In this document: positions 47,805 to 59,534 of the stretch, one piece after another
Layout of the letters: every line of letters begins with the position of its first letter
Numbering within the stretch: position 1 is the first letter of the stretch
Assembly: GCA_030407005.1 (NCBI GenBank)
Contig: JAUDYN010000001.1
Span: forward strand, 2,232,001 to 2,296,000
Direction of reading: 5' to 3'
DNA from: Desarmillaria ectypa
Taxonomy: Eukaryota > Basidiomycota > Agaricomycetes > Agaricales > Physalacriaceae
DNA: 64,000 nucleotides
Translations under genes and position numbers: made by a program
Notes under the pieces: model-generated
Told to the model about the DNA's origin: nothing
What the model saw: the letters and a program-made list of their open reading frames with translations, nothing else
The model's database searches: none

Positions 47805-49106
47805 ATGCGCGCGTCGTTTTTGTTTCTGTTAGTTTCGACCTTGGGCACAAGCTACGCCACAGCTTTGGGACCAGTCCGTCGTAGTGTCACTGCGTTATCC
47901 GCCGTTGAACTCGCCTCGTTCGCGCCGTACACGCAGTTCGCGAGAGCTGCATATTGTGGATCAGACGCCTTGAAAGACTGGAGTTGTGGAGGTACGCCTT
48001 ATGCTTGTTGCTTATCCTCTTGTTGACGGCTGCCTTCAGAGGCCTGTGATGCTGTGTCCGACTTCGAACCTACACTTGTAGGTGGCAATGGAAATGATGT
48101 CCAATACTGTCAGTGGTCCCCCCAACCCCAACCCCACATCGTCAGGTTGACATATGTTCGTCTAGTCTTCGTTGGGTACTGGCCATCAGAGGATGCCATA
48201 GTTGTAGGGCATGAAGGCACCGACCCAACCCAGTTGTGAGATTACTCACCTTCATCGAAGTTCTATTGTTTTATTCGTAATTTTTTCCTTTAGTGAGTCT
48301 ATATTGACGGACATCGACGTCCTCCAGGACAACCTCGATGCGGATCTTTTTCCTAACGTCTCTAGTGATGTTTATGTACATGGTGGTTTCAAAGATGCAC
48401 ATGCCTCAACAGCCAGCGAAATTCTCACTGAAGTTCAATCGCTCATCAAATCCAAGGGAACCAGCAATTTAGTTTTCGTTGGGCATTCACTAGGGGGCGC
48501 TCTGGCCGAACTTGATGGCCTTTTCTTCGCTCTGAACATACCCTCTGCGACCATCAAGGTTAGAACATACGGGACACCACGTACGTATACCCCTGGCACA
48601 TACAGATTGGCGCCTCAGCTGTCATGATTCATTCTGAAAATCCTTAGGTGTCGGAAATTCGGCCTTTGCGGAGCTAATCGATTCTAAAGTAGGAACTCTG
48701 TTCCGGTTTGGGTCCTATTGCCGACCTTTGCTGATTCGACATACAGACGCCGGACTTCAAGCGAATTAACAATGAGCATGGCACGTACTGTAATACATTC
48801 AGTTTACAATGCTGGTCCTGATCGAATTCAGATCTCATCCCTATACTGCCTGGCAGAGGCCTCGGGTATTCCCACCCTGAAGGTGAGATTCATATTCTCA
48901 AACCAGGTTCAGCTGTCGCTTGTTCGGGTGGGTCAAATTTCCTTGATTTTATCAATATAATTGACGAAGCAATGATCACAGGTAACGACGATGCGACTGA
49001 CTCTCAGTGCCAAATCGAAACGGTTCCAAACATTTTTGTGGGGAATATAATTGATCACCTTGGCCCTTACGAGAGTATTTATATTGGCACAATATTTTGT
49101 TATTAA
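47805..49106 (+). CDS. Secreted class 3 lipase
   Basis: ATG 47805 opens a signal peptide (MRASFLFLLVSTLGTSYA), followed by LSAVELASFAPYTQFARAAY, typical of fungal class 3 (Rhizomucor-type) lipases. The catalytic Ser is in VFVGHSLGGALAELDG. The Asp is in INNEHDLIPILPGRG and the His in IIDHLGPYESIYIG near the C-terminus. GVYGTPRVGN-type sequence appears as RTYGTPRVGNSAFAEL. The join into the Asp exon requires a GC-AG intron (48781-48831). An intron near 48110-48166 contains a CCCCAAC-rich run. The enzyme should hydrolyse ester bonds of acylglycerols outside the cell. Length is close to 300 residues, normal for the family. Confidence 0.9.
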
Positions 49107-51062
49107 CTTCAAGTGTCCGAACTCGAGTCAAAGGCTCTAACTCGGCATTTGTCATCGACGGCTAGCCATTTAAATTGCATGCCTTATTTCTTAAATGGAT
49201 ATTATTGATAACAAGTTTGATGACCCCGATGCGATGGGAAAGTTCCACCACGGTCACAGCATCATTCGTGGCCGATAATTGAGACCAGTGATATCCATAT
49301 TGATCCGACAGTACTTCAACAGAAAATTGAATGTTGTACACCTGCAGAGGACAGGTATACCGAAGGCCAGCCGATGTCAATCGTACGAGCGAGATCATGG
49401 TAAAAATCCATTCGTCTTAGACGTCAGGCTATATAGAAGAACAAGACTAGCCGTTATTAGAAGTATCATCCTGGAACAGGGCGAACTCGCACCAGTCTAT
49501 GCGCTTTGTACAGGACCCAGGTTCCTTCAGGACAGAAAGCTGTTGTTGTATTGATGGACCTCGAAACAGGAGCATACATAAGGTTCAAAGTACCCAAGAC
49601 AAATATTAACTCGTCGAAAACGGTGCTGCATGGTCGCCGCTCCTCAATTCATGGTCTGGCTTCTTCCATTCCCATGGTATGTACTGTATCGACGACTTCT
49701 TTCAAGCCACGAACACGCAGTACAGATGGGAAGAAAGAATGTCAGACAATGGTGAGCCTCGACACCCATACGAGACGTTTTGTAGCCGTCAGAAAGCTCC
49801 GACACCGATAGAATACATGATCAGCGTTAGGCATCTAGCCCAACAAATGCGGAAAATATAAGGCAACGGACTTTCGCAAAGAAAGAGAAGGGAAGGGGGT
49901 ATTACGATAACGAAAGATGGCAGCTCGCCTTTTATACTGCAACAAGCGGCTCCATTTATGGAATTTCATTGACACGTCCCATGGTTCGGAAACCTGTGCG
50001 AATTGCGTGTCCAGATTATTAAGATCAATCATCAGGGAAAAGTCAAATGGAGGCAAACGGAGGGCACTGCGCAGGGAAATCTTGACCGCAAAGGAGGAGG
50101 CGGTGGCCACTGAGGCTGAGCTGACGAGATGAACATAGCAGGTACCCAGCCATTATGCACCGGTGTCCGTAAGAGTACGCACCGGTCCACCATTACCTTG
50201 TCGTGAGAAACGACGTTTAGAACCATAGGTTCTACTGACCCTGTTTCTAAAAGGTTCTTGCAGTGCCACCGCTGTTCCGACTAGGAGCGGACTTCCTGGC
50301 CTCCCTGCGAAATTGGCAAATCTTGGAATTCCAGGTCCCAGCTGAATATACTTGTACCAATCTCATTGGCTTCGTGGTCGAGTTACTGACTGCTTTGTAA
50401 ATTCGGCTCCTAAAATATACGGATGTTGACTGGCATTTTACCACTTTGGACGTTCACAATTTGCATTGTTCATGCCTGAGAGATATGTCCGCAACGATGC
50501 AGAACGGACCAATGACGGACCCCTGCAAAATATGCTTCCGTCTTGCTTCCGCTATGATATAATTTAATTCCGTGGCGACTGATTGGCAATTATTCCCCTG
50601 GCTTGTACTTATATTGCACCTTTTGCACAGCGTCAAAGTAGTGTTATCTTGGAGTAGGCTTACAGGGGGTCCTGACGAATACTTACTTACTTGTCGGGAA
50701 AACAATAATGTTATAGGACATCGAAATAAAGGAAGATTTACTTTTATTAACACTGCAAGACAGAGACAAGAACTTTATAAAGACAGCATATAACTGCCTT
50801 GCACGCCCGCGCAGGAAGCCGATGTCTTGATGGCATAAACGCCACCTGACCGAATGGTGTACCTCATTGTGCAAAATAACGCTGTTAGACGACCCTCAAA
50901 GTCCGATATCTCGTCAAAGACGCCGTTAAATAAATTCCTTTTCACTGTCAACCGTTGGGAGCGAATGGAACTGCGATTTATGAACCTTTATTAAATGATA
51001 TAAACGACGGTCATTCATGACGACCATACTTTTATGAACTATTTGGACCATTCATCTACAAT
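49107..51062. other. Gene-poor stretch with coding-like fragments at 49.2-50.1 kb
   Basis: No gene can be supported in full. On the plus strand, pieces with protein-like composition follow one another in different frames: DIIDNKFDDPDAMGKFHHGH (about 49.2 kb), FFHSHGMYCIDDFFQATNTQ to QQMRKI (49.66-49.86 kb), YYDNERWQLAFYTATSGSIY (about 49.9 kb) and ALRREILTAKEEAVATEAEL (about 50.1 kb). They may be exons of an unrecognised gene or a decayed one. From 50.2 to 51.0 kb I see nothing but AT-rich spacer. Confidence 0.4.
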
Positions 51063-52505
51063 CTACTTAATGTTGATGAGCTTGCATTCTGAAAAACAAG
51101 TCGTTCAGCACAAGGAAACAAGGAATAGAATATCACAAACCAAAGATGAGTGTCGAATTTCCCGGAATCCCGGATACGCCTTTTTTACCATACCCCAAAG
51201 CAGGTGGAATAGTAAGTACACGTTCTCCTCCAGCCTGCATTCCGACAAGTCCTTGATCCCATCCTGTCCGGCTGTTGAGATATTGAACACGTACTGCATA
51301 AAGAAACACACCTTTAATGACCTCGCCTGCACCAAGGCGGAAAGAGAACTAACGAAATAACAATGAGTGAACATCATTTAAGAAAACAAACAACGAACAG
51401 GTTTTCCTTTGGTGTTCGAATCGAAAACTTGGCCGGAGGTAAGCTTACCGATGTACCTCATTTGAACAGTATTGCCCTTCTTCGCTTGTGGTCCCGTTCC
51501 AATTTTTGAGTCTTTGATCTTCAGACCTCCGGGTAGCTCTTTCTCAGCTAATGTCTTGCCGGTGGTCTCAGCCTTTTCTTTCTTGTCTTTTTTGCTAGGT
51601 TTGTCGGATTTGTCGGCAGGAGCATCGGCCTCGACTGGGACGGGTTTCCCATCTTCGCCTTTTTGCTTCTTGGCTTTCTTTTTTTCTGCCTTGGAGACCT
51701 TCGAGCTGTCAATATCCATGTCGGTTGACTGGCGAGGCCGCTTTAGGGACTTTTCTGTGGCGTCATCATGGATTTCTTCAAACCGACTGTGATAATTTGT
51801 AAGGATCACTATACAATAGACAAAGGGTCACCAAAAGCACCTTGCGTCACTTCCATATTCTTCTGGTTCAATTTCGACATCAGAGCTGACGTCTCTGAGG
51901 TCATAGGCTTCCTCGTCGCTCATCGAGGAGTCTGAGTCCGAGTCGAACGGTCGCTGGTCTGCGAGTCGACATCAGTATAGCCACAAGAATTAATTTTCTT
52001 GAGTACATGCCAATGATGTGTCCGCTCACATATATCGTACTTGCAAAGACACATTAGTTAACGATAATGCATAATGAACCTCAAAACGCACTTTTCGCCG
52101 GTAGTTTCAAATTTGTATGAGCTGCCCTCGTTGAGCACAATGTCGGTCACTACCTGTTCGACCTGTTCGGAATACTTGAGTCTGAATTACGCAAAAGGTA
52201 GCACACATGGGTACCTTTCCTACCGACAACGAGCATAACACTGTAGTGATGTTTTCCTCCTCCGAATCATCATCTTCATCTTCATCATACGCAACATTTG
52301 GGTACGTCAGCTTGACCGTGCTTCTGCTTGACTTGCTGGGCGCTTCCGAGTCGTCACCGATTGCAATGTTGGTGACCGTTCTGTCACTGTGAGCTTCGAT
52401 AATTTCAGGCTTTCCAGGCGTCAGCTTGATGCTCCTACATAGAAGAATGAGCACAAAAAGCGCTGAGAAGAATCCAACGTACCATAGCGCAAGGGTAATA
52501 GCCAT
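51063..52505 (-). CDS. Nucleolar FKBP-type peptidyl-prolyl isomerase (FPR3/FPR4 type)
   Basis: The start ATG 52505 gives MAITLALW, spliced to [20 protein letters not shown], the nucleoplasmin-like N-terminal domain. Acidic stretches ([12 protein letters not shown]) and a Lys-rich region ([17 protein letters not shown]) follow. The C-terminal FKBP domain is spread over four exons: [51 protein letters not shown] and a last exon ECKLINIK. Conserved active-site positions ([18 protein letters not shown]) are present. FPR3/4 proteins bind histones and act as prolyl isomerases in the nucleolus and chromatin. The gene is head-to-head with ARPC4, with 143 bp between start codons. Confidence 0.92.
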
Positions 52506-52648
52506 TTTGCAGAAACAAATGAAGGGACAGTGCTGAGAGCAAGGGTCGAGCAAAAGTTTTAAAAAATCACGATCGAAGATTTTAAGCGCCGACCAAAACT
52601 CCCTCGCCGTGACCGTGATTGTCGACTGCAACGTCCAAGACTCAGATC

Positions 52649-53466
52649 ATGGTACGCCTTATTCCACGATTACATGCGTCATGCTCAAAATTCTTCTTAG
52701 TCGAATGCTCTTAGGCCGTATCTTGCGGCCGTCAGGTCTACTTTAACAGCAGCTTTGACTTTGGAAAGCTTTTCATCGCAGGTACGTCGAGTAAATCATC
52801 GGAGGTCCTGTACTCAAATCACTATCCAGGTAGTCGAACGACACAACAAACCAGAAGTAGAAGCTTCGTCAGTACCATTACCGTTCCATAGTTTGCCCAC
52901 TGACTCCCTGCTGTGTAGGGGATCCAAGGAAGTCCTTCTCAACCCTCTGATCATTTCAAGAAACGAAAATGAACGCGTCTTAATTGAACCCTCAATCAAC
53001 TCCATTCGTTTGAGTATCAAGATAAAGCAAGCCGATGAAATAGAGCGCATACTTTGTCACAAGTTTACTCGTTTCATGATGCAGAGAGCAGAGAGTTTCA
53101 TCGTACTGCGGCGAAAGCCTGTACAGGTGAGTACCCCTACGTACCGTATGTGCATTTCAATTCATCCGTATCTTCTTTTCAGGGATATGATATCTCTTTC
53201 TTAATCACCAACACCCATTCCGAGACCATGCTGAAGCACAAGATCGTCGATTTCATCATTGAGTACATCAGATTTTTGCTACTCCTCATCAGCTGCTCAA
53301 TCCACCCCAGATTTATGAAAGAAGTAGACCGAGAGATTAGCGATATGAAGCTCAGTTTAAATGCAAGAGCCCGGATTGTCGCAGAGTCGTATCTTACTGC
53401 CGTGAGTTTCCTTCCACTCTTCTGCGTTTGTCGTTGAATTGACATTCCGTACAGATTAGTACATAA
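52649..53466 (+). CDS. ARC19: Arp2/3 complex subunit 4 (ARPC4, p20)
   Basis: The ATG at 52649 is the only codon of the first coding exon. An intron (52652-52700) follows at once, then [19 protein letters not shown] begins at 52701. Further exons give [92 protein letters not shown] and [17 protein letters not shown]. The match to ARPC4 is colinear over the whole length of about 170 residues. The last exon appears to end IST at TAA 53464-53466; the choice of acceptor there is less sure. ARPC4 forms the structural core of the actin-nucleating Arp2/3 complex. Confidence 0.93.
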
Positions 53467-53641
53467 TTGTATTCTCTCTCAGACCATTCATGAATGTACT
53501 ATTACGCTGGAGGACATTGCGACGTACGCAGCAGACCATACCTCATCCCTGTTTAATACAACTACTTAGACCTGACAATCGTGGACCGGGGAGTATCCTT
53601 GATGCGAATCTGCATTCTTCGCAGCAAATGGAATGGATAGT

Positions 53642-54271
53642 TCAAATCTGTAATCTATGCTCGAGTTTTCCTTTGACTTTATCTCTCCACTCCGACTCTA
53701 AGATGCTATAGCAGGCCACGTCGCAATAGCCGCCCCTTTCTGTCCTCCAACATTCTCTCTTTTCCCCCTCCAGCTTCGCGTCAGCGACTTTATCTAGCCA
53801 TCTCCTCATAGCAACATTGAACGTCGCCGTTTGAAACGTCGCCCGATGCAACCCCTGTTCTTCAAAGACGTAGACCGGCAAAGTGTAGAGCACATCCGTT
53901 GTGATGCCTGTTCCAAATAACGCGGGACATACCGCGATCCCGATCTCGCACGATTTATTTGCCTCCTCCAAGTTGAAATAACCAGCTATTCCTCCGAACT
54001 CCCACTGTCCTTTGTCGTCCGCGACGTGGATATGAAAGTCCCTGATACTAGGATTCTCTGATCGTGTTTCTCGGCGTCGCCGCATTTCCTCAGCCGAAAC
54101 ACTCTGAGGGAAGATGGGAAGATGACGCAGGAATTCTGCTTGAGTACGTAGTTGGGCGACCACCTCATCTTCTGAAGGATGAGGGGGGATCAGCTTTATG
54201 CGACCAGTAACCGAGGTCAGGATAATGTTGTGGCTAGGCATTGAGTCCTGATTATTCGTGTACATAAGCAT
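53642..54271 (-). CDS. GNAT-family N-acetyltransferase
   Basis: One uninterrupted open frame of 209 codons. The N-terminus is the first ATG (MLMYTNNQDSMPSHNIIL); a second Met ten codons later is equally possible. The core shows the RimJ/RimL-like order: GRIKLIPPHPSEDEVVAQLR, FGGIAGYFNLEEANKSCEIG, IAVCPALFGTGITTDVLYTL (the acetyl-CoA loop, less canonical than QxxGxG/A) and GLHRATFQTATFNVAMRRWL. It ends with a tryptophan-containing tail common to fungal members (RGGYCDVACYSILESEW). The substrate is unknown. The gene converges with ARPC4 and its start faces the helicase stop, about 50 bp away. Confidence 0.85.
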   Translation of the reverse strand: MLMYTNNQDSMPSHNIILTSVTGRIKLIPPHPSEDEVVAQLRTQAEFLRHLPIFPQSVSAEEMRRRRETRSENPSIRDFHIHVADDKGQWEFGGIAGYFNLEEANKSCEIGIAVCPALFGTGITTDVLYTLPVYVFEEQGLHRATFQTATFNVAMRRWLDKVADAKLEGEKRECWRTERGGYCDVACYSILESEWRDKVKGKLEHRLQI

Positions 54272-54322
54272 GCTATCAATTAAACATACAAGGCAGAGAT
54301 AAGTAATTTCATAAGCTTCAGC

Positions 54323-57300
54323 TAAGTCCGGGCCTGCTGGTTCCTGATGCCAAAAAGTTCAATTATCTCTGCCTTAGGTTAGCTACGATATATCATGGTA
54401 GCCAGGAGTATATGCACCTTGTAAACGAGCTTCTTTCCTTTGAAGAGCCGTTTCAGTCCTCTTAGTACCGGAGAATGCTTGTTTGATCAACGCTTTCTTC
54501 TTCTCTTGTATATCGAGCACCTATGAATGAGGAACGTCAGAGTTCTGTGAAATGCCATGCGAGTGACCCACTTTCGACTCGACAGTATTTTCAGCGATAA
54601 GCTGATAGACATGGACATTTTTATTTTGCCCGATACGATTCACTCTGTCGATTGCTTGACTCTCAATTCCTTCCTGCGAACAATCAACAGTCTATTAACT
54701 GGCAGAGTCCAAGTTATGTCCTTACCTGCCACCAACTGAAAGAAGAATGAGTAAATCAAACGTGAAGGCTATTATTTGACTTACGGATCCATACTAGTTG
54801 AGGTAAAACGTCGATTAAAACATATTTGAAGGGATGAAAGAAGAACAGGCTCACAGGAAGACATTGTTGGCAGCTATTTGATTAAGTGCTGTTAGAGACC
54901 ACGGAAAGCAGTCGCAAAAATCCACGTACCCGTTAAATTCAAGCCAAGAGCACCCTAGTAGACAAGGAAGTGTTACATTGCCACCCATAATAGATACATG
55001 ACTCGTGCGTACCGCTTTCAATGATAGCAACATGACTTTAGGATTGTCTCCTTCACCCAGAATCTCGCGATCTACAGAAACTCTGGCCTTGGCTTTACCC
55101 TTTTTCTTGCGGGATGACTCATCGTTAGAAGCAATGAAATCGTCCATGTCATCATCTCGCGACATTAGCACAAAGTCGCTGTCTTGGTCATCCACAACGC
55201 CTTCATCAAAATCCTCTACAACGATTCGCCGCGCCCTTCGTCGCCCTTGATGCGGTGTTTCGTTTCGAGGCGGAACAAAGCCTTCCGAGACCGGCACAGA
55301 AAACTGTGTCAGCACTTCCTGCCTCTTCCTCGCTGACATGCGGCCGTCAAACCGCACGTACGTGATTCTGACAGTACATTCAGCCAAAGTCACAATTTCA
55401 GGAACAAAGATTTACCCCTTCATATCCAATGCTTCTGCGACCTTGAGACCCTGTCAGCAGCACGAGCAGAGATGCACAATCTATGTATACCTTGTCTAAG
55501 AACGACGTGAACTGGGAAAAGACCAAGGACTTTTCAGAATGAGGCATAAGCGTAAGGAGATGCATAAGTTGTTCAATCTTCGCCGAAGAACCAGCTTGGA
55601 AGACTTCTTCATCGTCTTCTGGTTCTGGTAACTGCGTAAGTTCAGTAGGCGGTGGCGGTTCAATCACGTCAGTCCACGAAAGGGTGCGGCGATCCTAGAT
55701 GCATATATTAAATGGGGAATGACGTAGTGTAGGGTGCAATCATACCATGGGACATTTTGCCTGCGCTGATAGAACTTCAGTGATGCTGCGATATTTCTAG
55801 AGTAAGAAATGGCTTATGCATAACAAGGAAATGCATACCACTGGAGGCAGAACACGTGCGCGCAGCTTGTTATTCGGGTATTTTTATTATCAGGGACAAT
55901 GAAACAGATAGGGCATTCTTGGGAATCCTCAATCGCCTGCAGGACCAATTCCTGCAATCTCGCCTTATCCTTTGGCGCCAGCTTTACTTGGGTAACGGAG
56001 TCAGACCTTGAGTCATTGCTGTCGACGGCAGACCTCAGTTGATCCAGATAATTACGAGGAACGAGACCTGGGTGCAAAGCGATCTGCCGCATACGAGTGA
56101 GCATACTTAGAACATTGGATTGCATCTGTCAAACATGTCACAACACTGCAGTTACATCATAGAGAGCACGCAAACCGAACTAGCCTCTCCTCTAGCAATA
56201 AATCTTTCCAGACGTCGCTGCGAAAGATTCTCAATCTCATCGTACAATTCCTATAGGTTAGTCAACATATGTGGTGCTTTGGTGAGGTTATCCTTACTCT
56301 AGTGTCATCGTGAAGGGTGACAGGTACCAGCACCATCTCAACCTGGAACGGCGAGGAAATTCAGTATCAACTTGACGTATTTGAGCTAATTCTCACCGAA
56401 GGAAGAGGTATTAGAGGTTTTCCAGTACTGTCCTGCATCTGTAAGGATCGTCAGTCATTGGACTATTAAGGAGTTATGGCTTGCACCTCTTTCGTACGTC
56501 TGATGCATACGTGGGCCATCAAAGCCTAAGTATACACCGAGATGAGAATACTACGATCATCGAGTGCATAACTCACCCGTAGCAGTTCGACTCCAGATGG
56601 AAGGCCATCCTTCAAAGGACGAAGCAGCAGTCGTTTGAAGAAGTCTTCTTGATCTAGCGGCCCACAAATTCGAAGGAAAGTCAGAATGGAGCCGAGGTCC
56701 TGGTACACAAAACATCAAACGTCAGTCGACCAAAGTTCTACTTCTGGTGTACCCTGGGTGAATTAATCTGACAAAATATGAGTTTAGCAATTCCCGAGAA
56801 CTGTTAACAGAAGAACGAACTATGGGAGTGCCTGTTAACACCCATCTGCGGTCTCCGCTAAGGCTACATACAGCCTTTGCCATCTTTGTTTTGGGATTGC
56901 GAATGCTGTGGCCTTCATCGAGAATAATTCTCTATGACAGTGATAAGCGACTACGAAATTGGGTAGCAGGACATAGGGCACCTTCCACTGTACTTCAAAA
57001 AGGGCTTTCCCTATCTTTCTCTTCTTCTTGCTGGGGCCATCGCTTGGGGAAGTACCATTGTGTTCCGAAGCAATAGTTTGGTACGTGGTAAGAACGATGT
57101 CATACCCCGCTAGTTCTTCTGGGCTCATAGAACGATTTGGGCCGTAATAGACGCATACTGTCAAAGCGCCAGGAGCACAATGATCTTGAATCTGTTTTTC
57201 CCAATTAGAAAGTACAGAGAGCGGGACCACTGCCCGAGTCAGAGATATATTTCACCGAAGACACTGCGGCTCACCAATTAGAGTGCTTATTGAAAAATGA

Positions 57301-59219
57301 GCTGGATGGTCGTCTTTGGTGGCTAGAATCAAAGCGATCATAGTCAACGTCTTTCCCTAAGGCCGGGAGATCATATGAGGAGACTATGATGTTGAGTGGC
57401 TCGGTTGCTTACCAAACCCTGTCAAAATAGTTCAGTGCGAGGATGCAATAGACGTGATAATACACTATACCATAGCATCTGCAAAGAGTGCGCCTCTTCC
57501 AAGAATGGGGGGGCTTGTTTGAGGCGTTTTCGTGGCCACTTCGAACAGGGTGTTAGCTTATGCATCAGGGCGTACAACAGAAGGATACCATTATAATAAT
57601 AAGTCTGCTCATTAATAGTTGAACAATAGAGGATACCTCACGACCATTTGAAGTTGTGCACACCTTATTCCCATCTTTCCTTAGTTGCCAAAACTGGACA
57701 GGCTTGTCAGTTACTTTCTTGGGAAGAACTGGATACTCTCGCTCGATACACCATTGCAACCCCTGGTACTGCAAAAGATATGATGAAACACTCTTTCGTG
57801 TTGTGTGGAAGACACCAACCTGATGTTTCATCAAATCGACTACCAGGTTCCCTTGTTCGATTCCAGGAGGGGAGGGATGCAACGGTAAGTTCAGTATATC
57901 TTCGGTAGAGCAGACAGAGTCCAGAAGAGAGCCTCGTTGTCCTTCATCATCAACTTTCTCAAGACTGTTGAGAATCTGGCGCAGTTCGGCTGCTTTTTTC
58001 AGTGCCTCCTGTTGCTTCCTGGCAGCTTCTGTCTGAGCGGGTTTGGCACCCGGAGCATGAGATGATCCCGCCATTGAGGCGACCGAGCCTTGACTGGACG
58101 GTACCTGCCCCCTCCGGGAACCAAATCCACGTTGACCGGGCGTCGACCATATGAGAAGTGGTTCAAGTGTATCACGCTTGCTGGAAGCCCCGTAGATTTT
58201 AAGGCTCCTGGATATGAAATTAGCACTGCTGGTCACTACGATTCCTTTGTACACCAACATATTCAGGGTATACCCTCTAAATCCACCTACTGTTTAGACG
58301 ATTAGCCAGAATATCAGACATTACGACAATCTCACAATTTCCGTCATGAATCACCCCTTCACAAGTGACTAGGTTGCGGTCCAGAAGAGGCGCCAGCTTC
58401 GCAGCTAGGCCTCTAGGAATATGTCCTACTTGGACCCTCCCTATGTTCATTACTTTTACGGCGTTTCTGTGAGAAGGAGGCATATAAGACTAATATCCTT
58501 CACGCCCGAAAGAGTTGATACACACGCATCATAGGCATTGTTCCAATCCCTCTGAATGATGACTTCCTCGCAGGGTCCAACAAGGCCTTGATTGAGTTCA
58601 GTTAAAAAGAGAGGATATAAGCATAGCAGACCTTTGTAGTACTGTAATCCGACAACGTTCGTTCGCATCGTGGAGTACAATTCATCCGCAGCTTCTTCTT
58701 CTGATGTTTCATCTGCGGCGGGAATTTCTTCCACAGGCTTGAATGATGAAGGACACGCTGATGTGATAGCTCCATGAGACGATAGTGCGGGTCTCTGGGA
58801 TTGAGATGCCGCCTGTTGCAGAGCCTTCCTCTTCTTTTGACTGGGAACGCTGGTCGCAGACACATTGATGGGAGTAGAGCCTGCGATCCATGCAGATGGA
58901 GAGATATCCGCAGGATCGACGCGTCTTCCTGATACGGCCTTGCGAATCCTGTGCTGGTCATCCGACCTGAAGAAAAGGTCAATTGAGGTGAATTCCTGAG
59001 AAAAGAATTTGGCCTACCTTAAATCTCGGAATCCGTAAATGTTGTCCAGATTTGCTGAGGCAAGTTGGCTAAGAATGGATGGCGTGATGCAGCCCCTATG
59101 ATTCGTATTCAGGGAGAGTGTGCTACACATGAAAAAAGCACCGACCAGTGGCGCCATTCTACTTTATCGCCATGCTCATGGGCTATCATCCGTCCATACC
59201 GCAGTGTACCAGTTGTCAT
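54323..59219 (-). CDS. HLTF/RAD5-type SNF2 helicase-ubiquitin ligase (HIRAN, SNF2, RING)
   Basis: Many exons. The HIRAN domain comes first ([38 protein letters not shown]). The SNF2 motor follows: Walker [67 protein letters not shown] (DEGH box), [22 protein letters not shown] finger is inserted ([22 protein letters not shown]), then the second RecA domain ([51 protein letters not shown]). This is the order of Rad5/HLTF, which drive fork reversal and PCNA polyubiquitination in DNA damage tolerance. I place the start at ATG 59219 ([17 protein letters not shown]), but an extra 5' exon is possible. Walker A is split by two introns around a 6-nt exon (57413-57418). Confidence 0.88.
57413..57418 (-). 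other. 6-nt microexon of the HLTF-like gene
   Basis: Reading the minus strand, the exon ending ..GCTATG at 57471 is followed by an intron (GTATAG..GACAG, 57419-57470). GGTTTG (57413-57418) follows, then a second intron (GTAAGC..CTTAG, 57357-57412) and GGAAAGACG. Only with this 6-nt exon is the invariant AMGLGKT restored in frame. Confidence 0.75.
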
Positions 59220-59534
59220 AGGCATGCCCTGTCAGACCTAGTATCAGTAACACGACCTAAAGGCAAGAGAATACCAGAAACCTGGCATGGCAGAGGGCCG
59301 TTACATTTAGCACGAATGGATTTGCTGTACTAGATAGAAGTTAAAGACTATACTCAAAATCATACAAAGTAACATGCTCACACCAAAATAGTGAGGCGCG
59401 CTCATGATGGGCGCAAAATTCAGGAAAAGGGTGAAATATTTCAAATGAGGACCTATCACGTGCGTCGCGTCAATGTACCTGGCAGACACAACCAAACACG
59501 CATTTCCTAATTGTCCCTCACCACGACGCGCCAG

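Noticed and set aside
48115..48138. CCCCAAC run resembling a telomere-like repeat
   Set aside because: Only a few units, inside a normal 57-nt lipase intron; best read as a cytosine-rich intron stretch.
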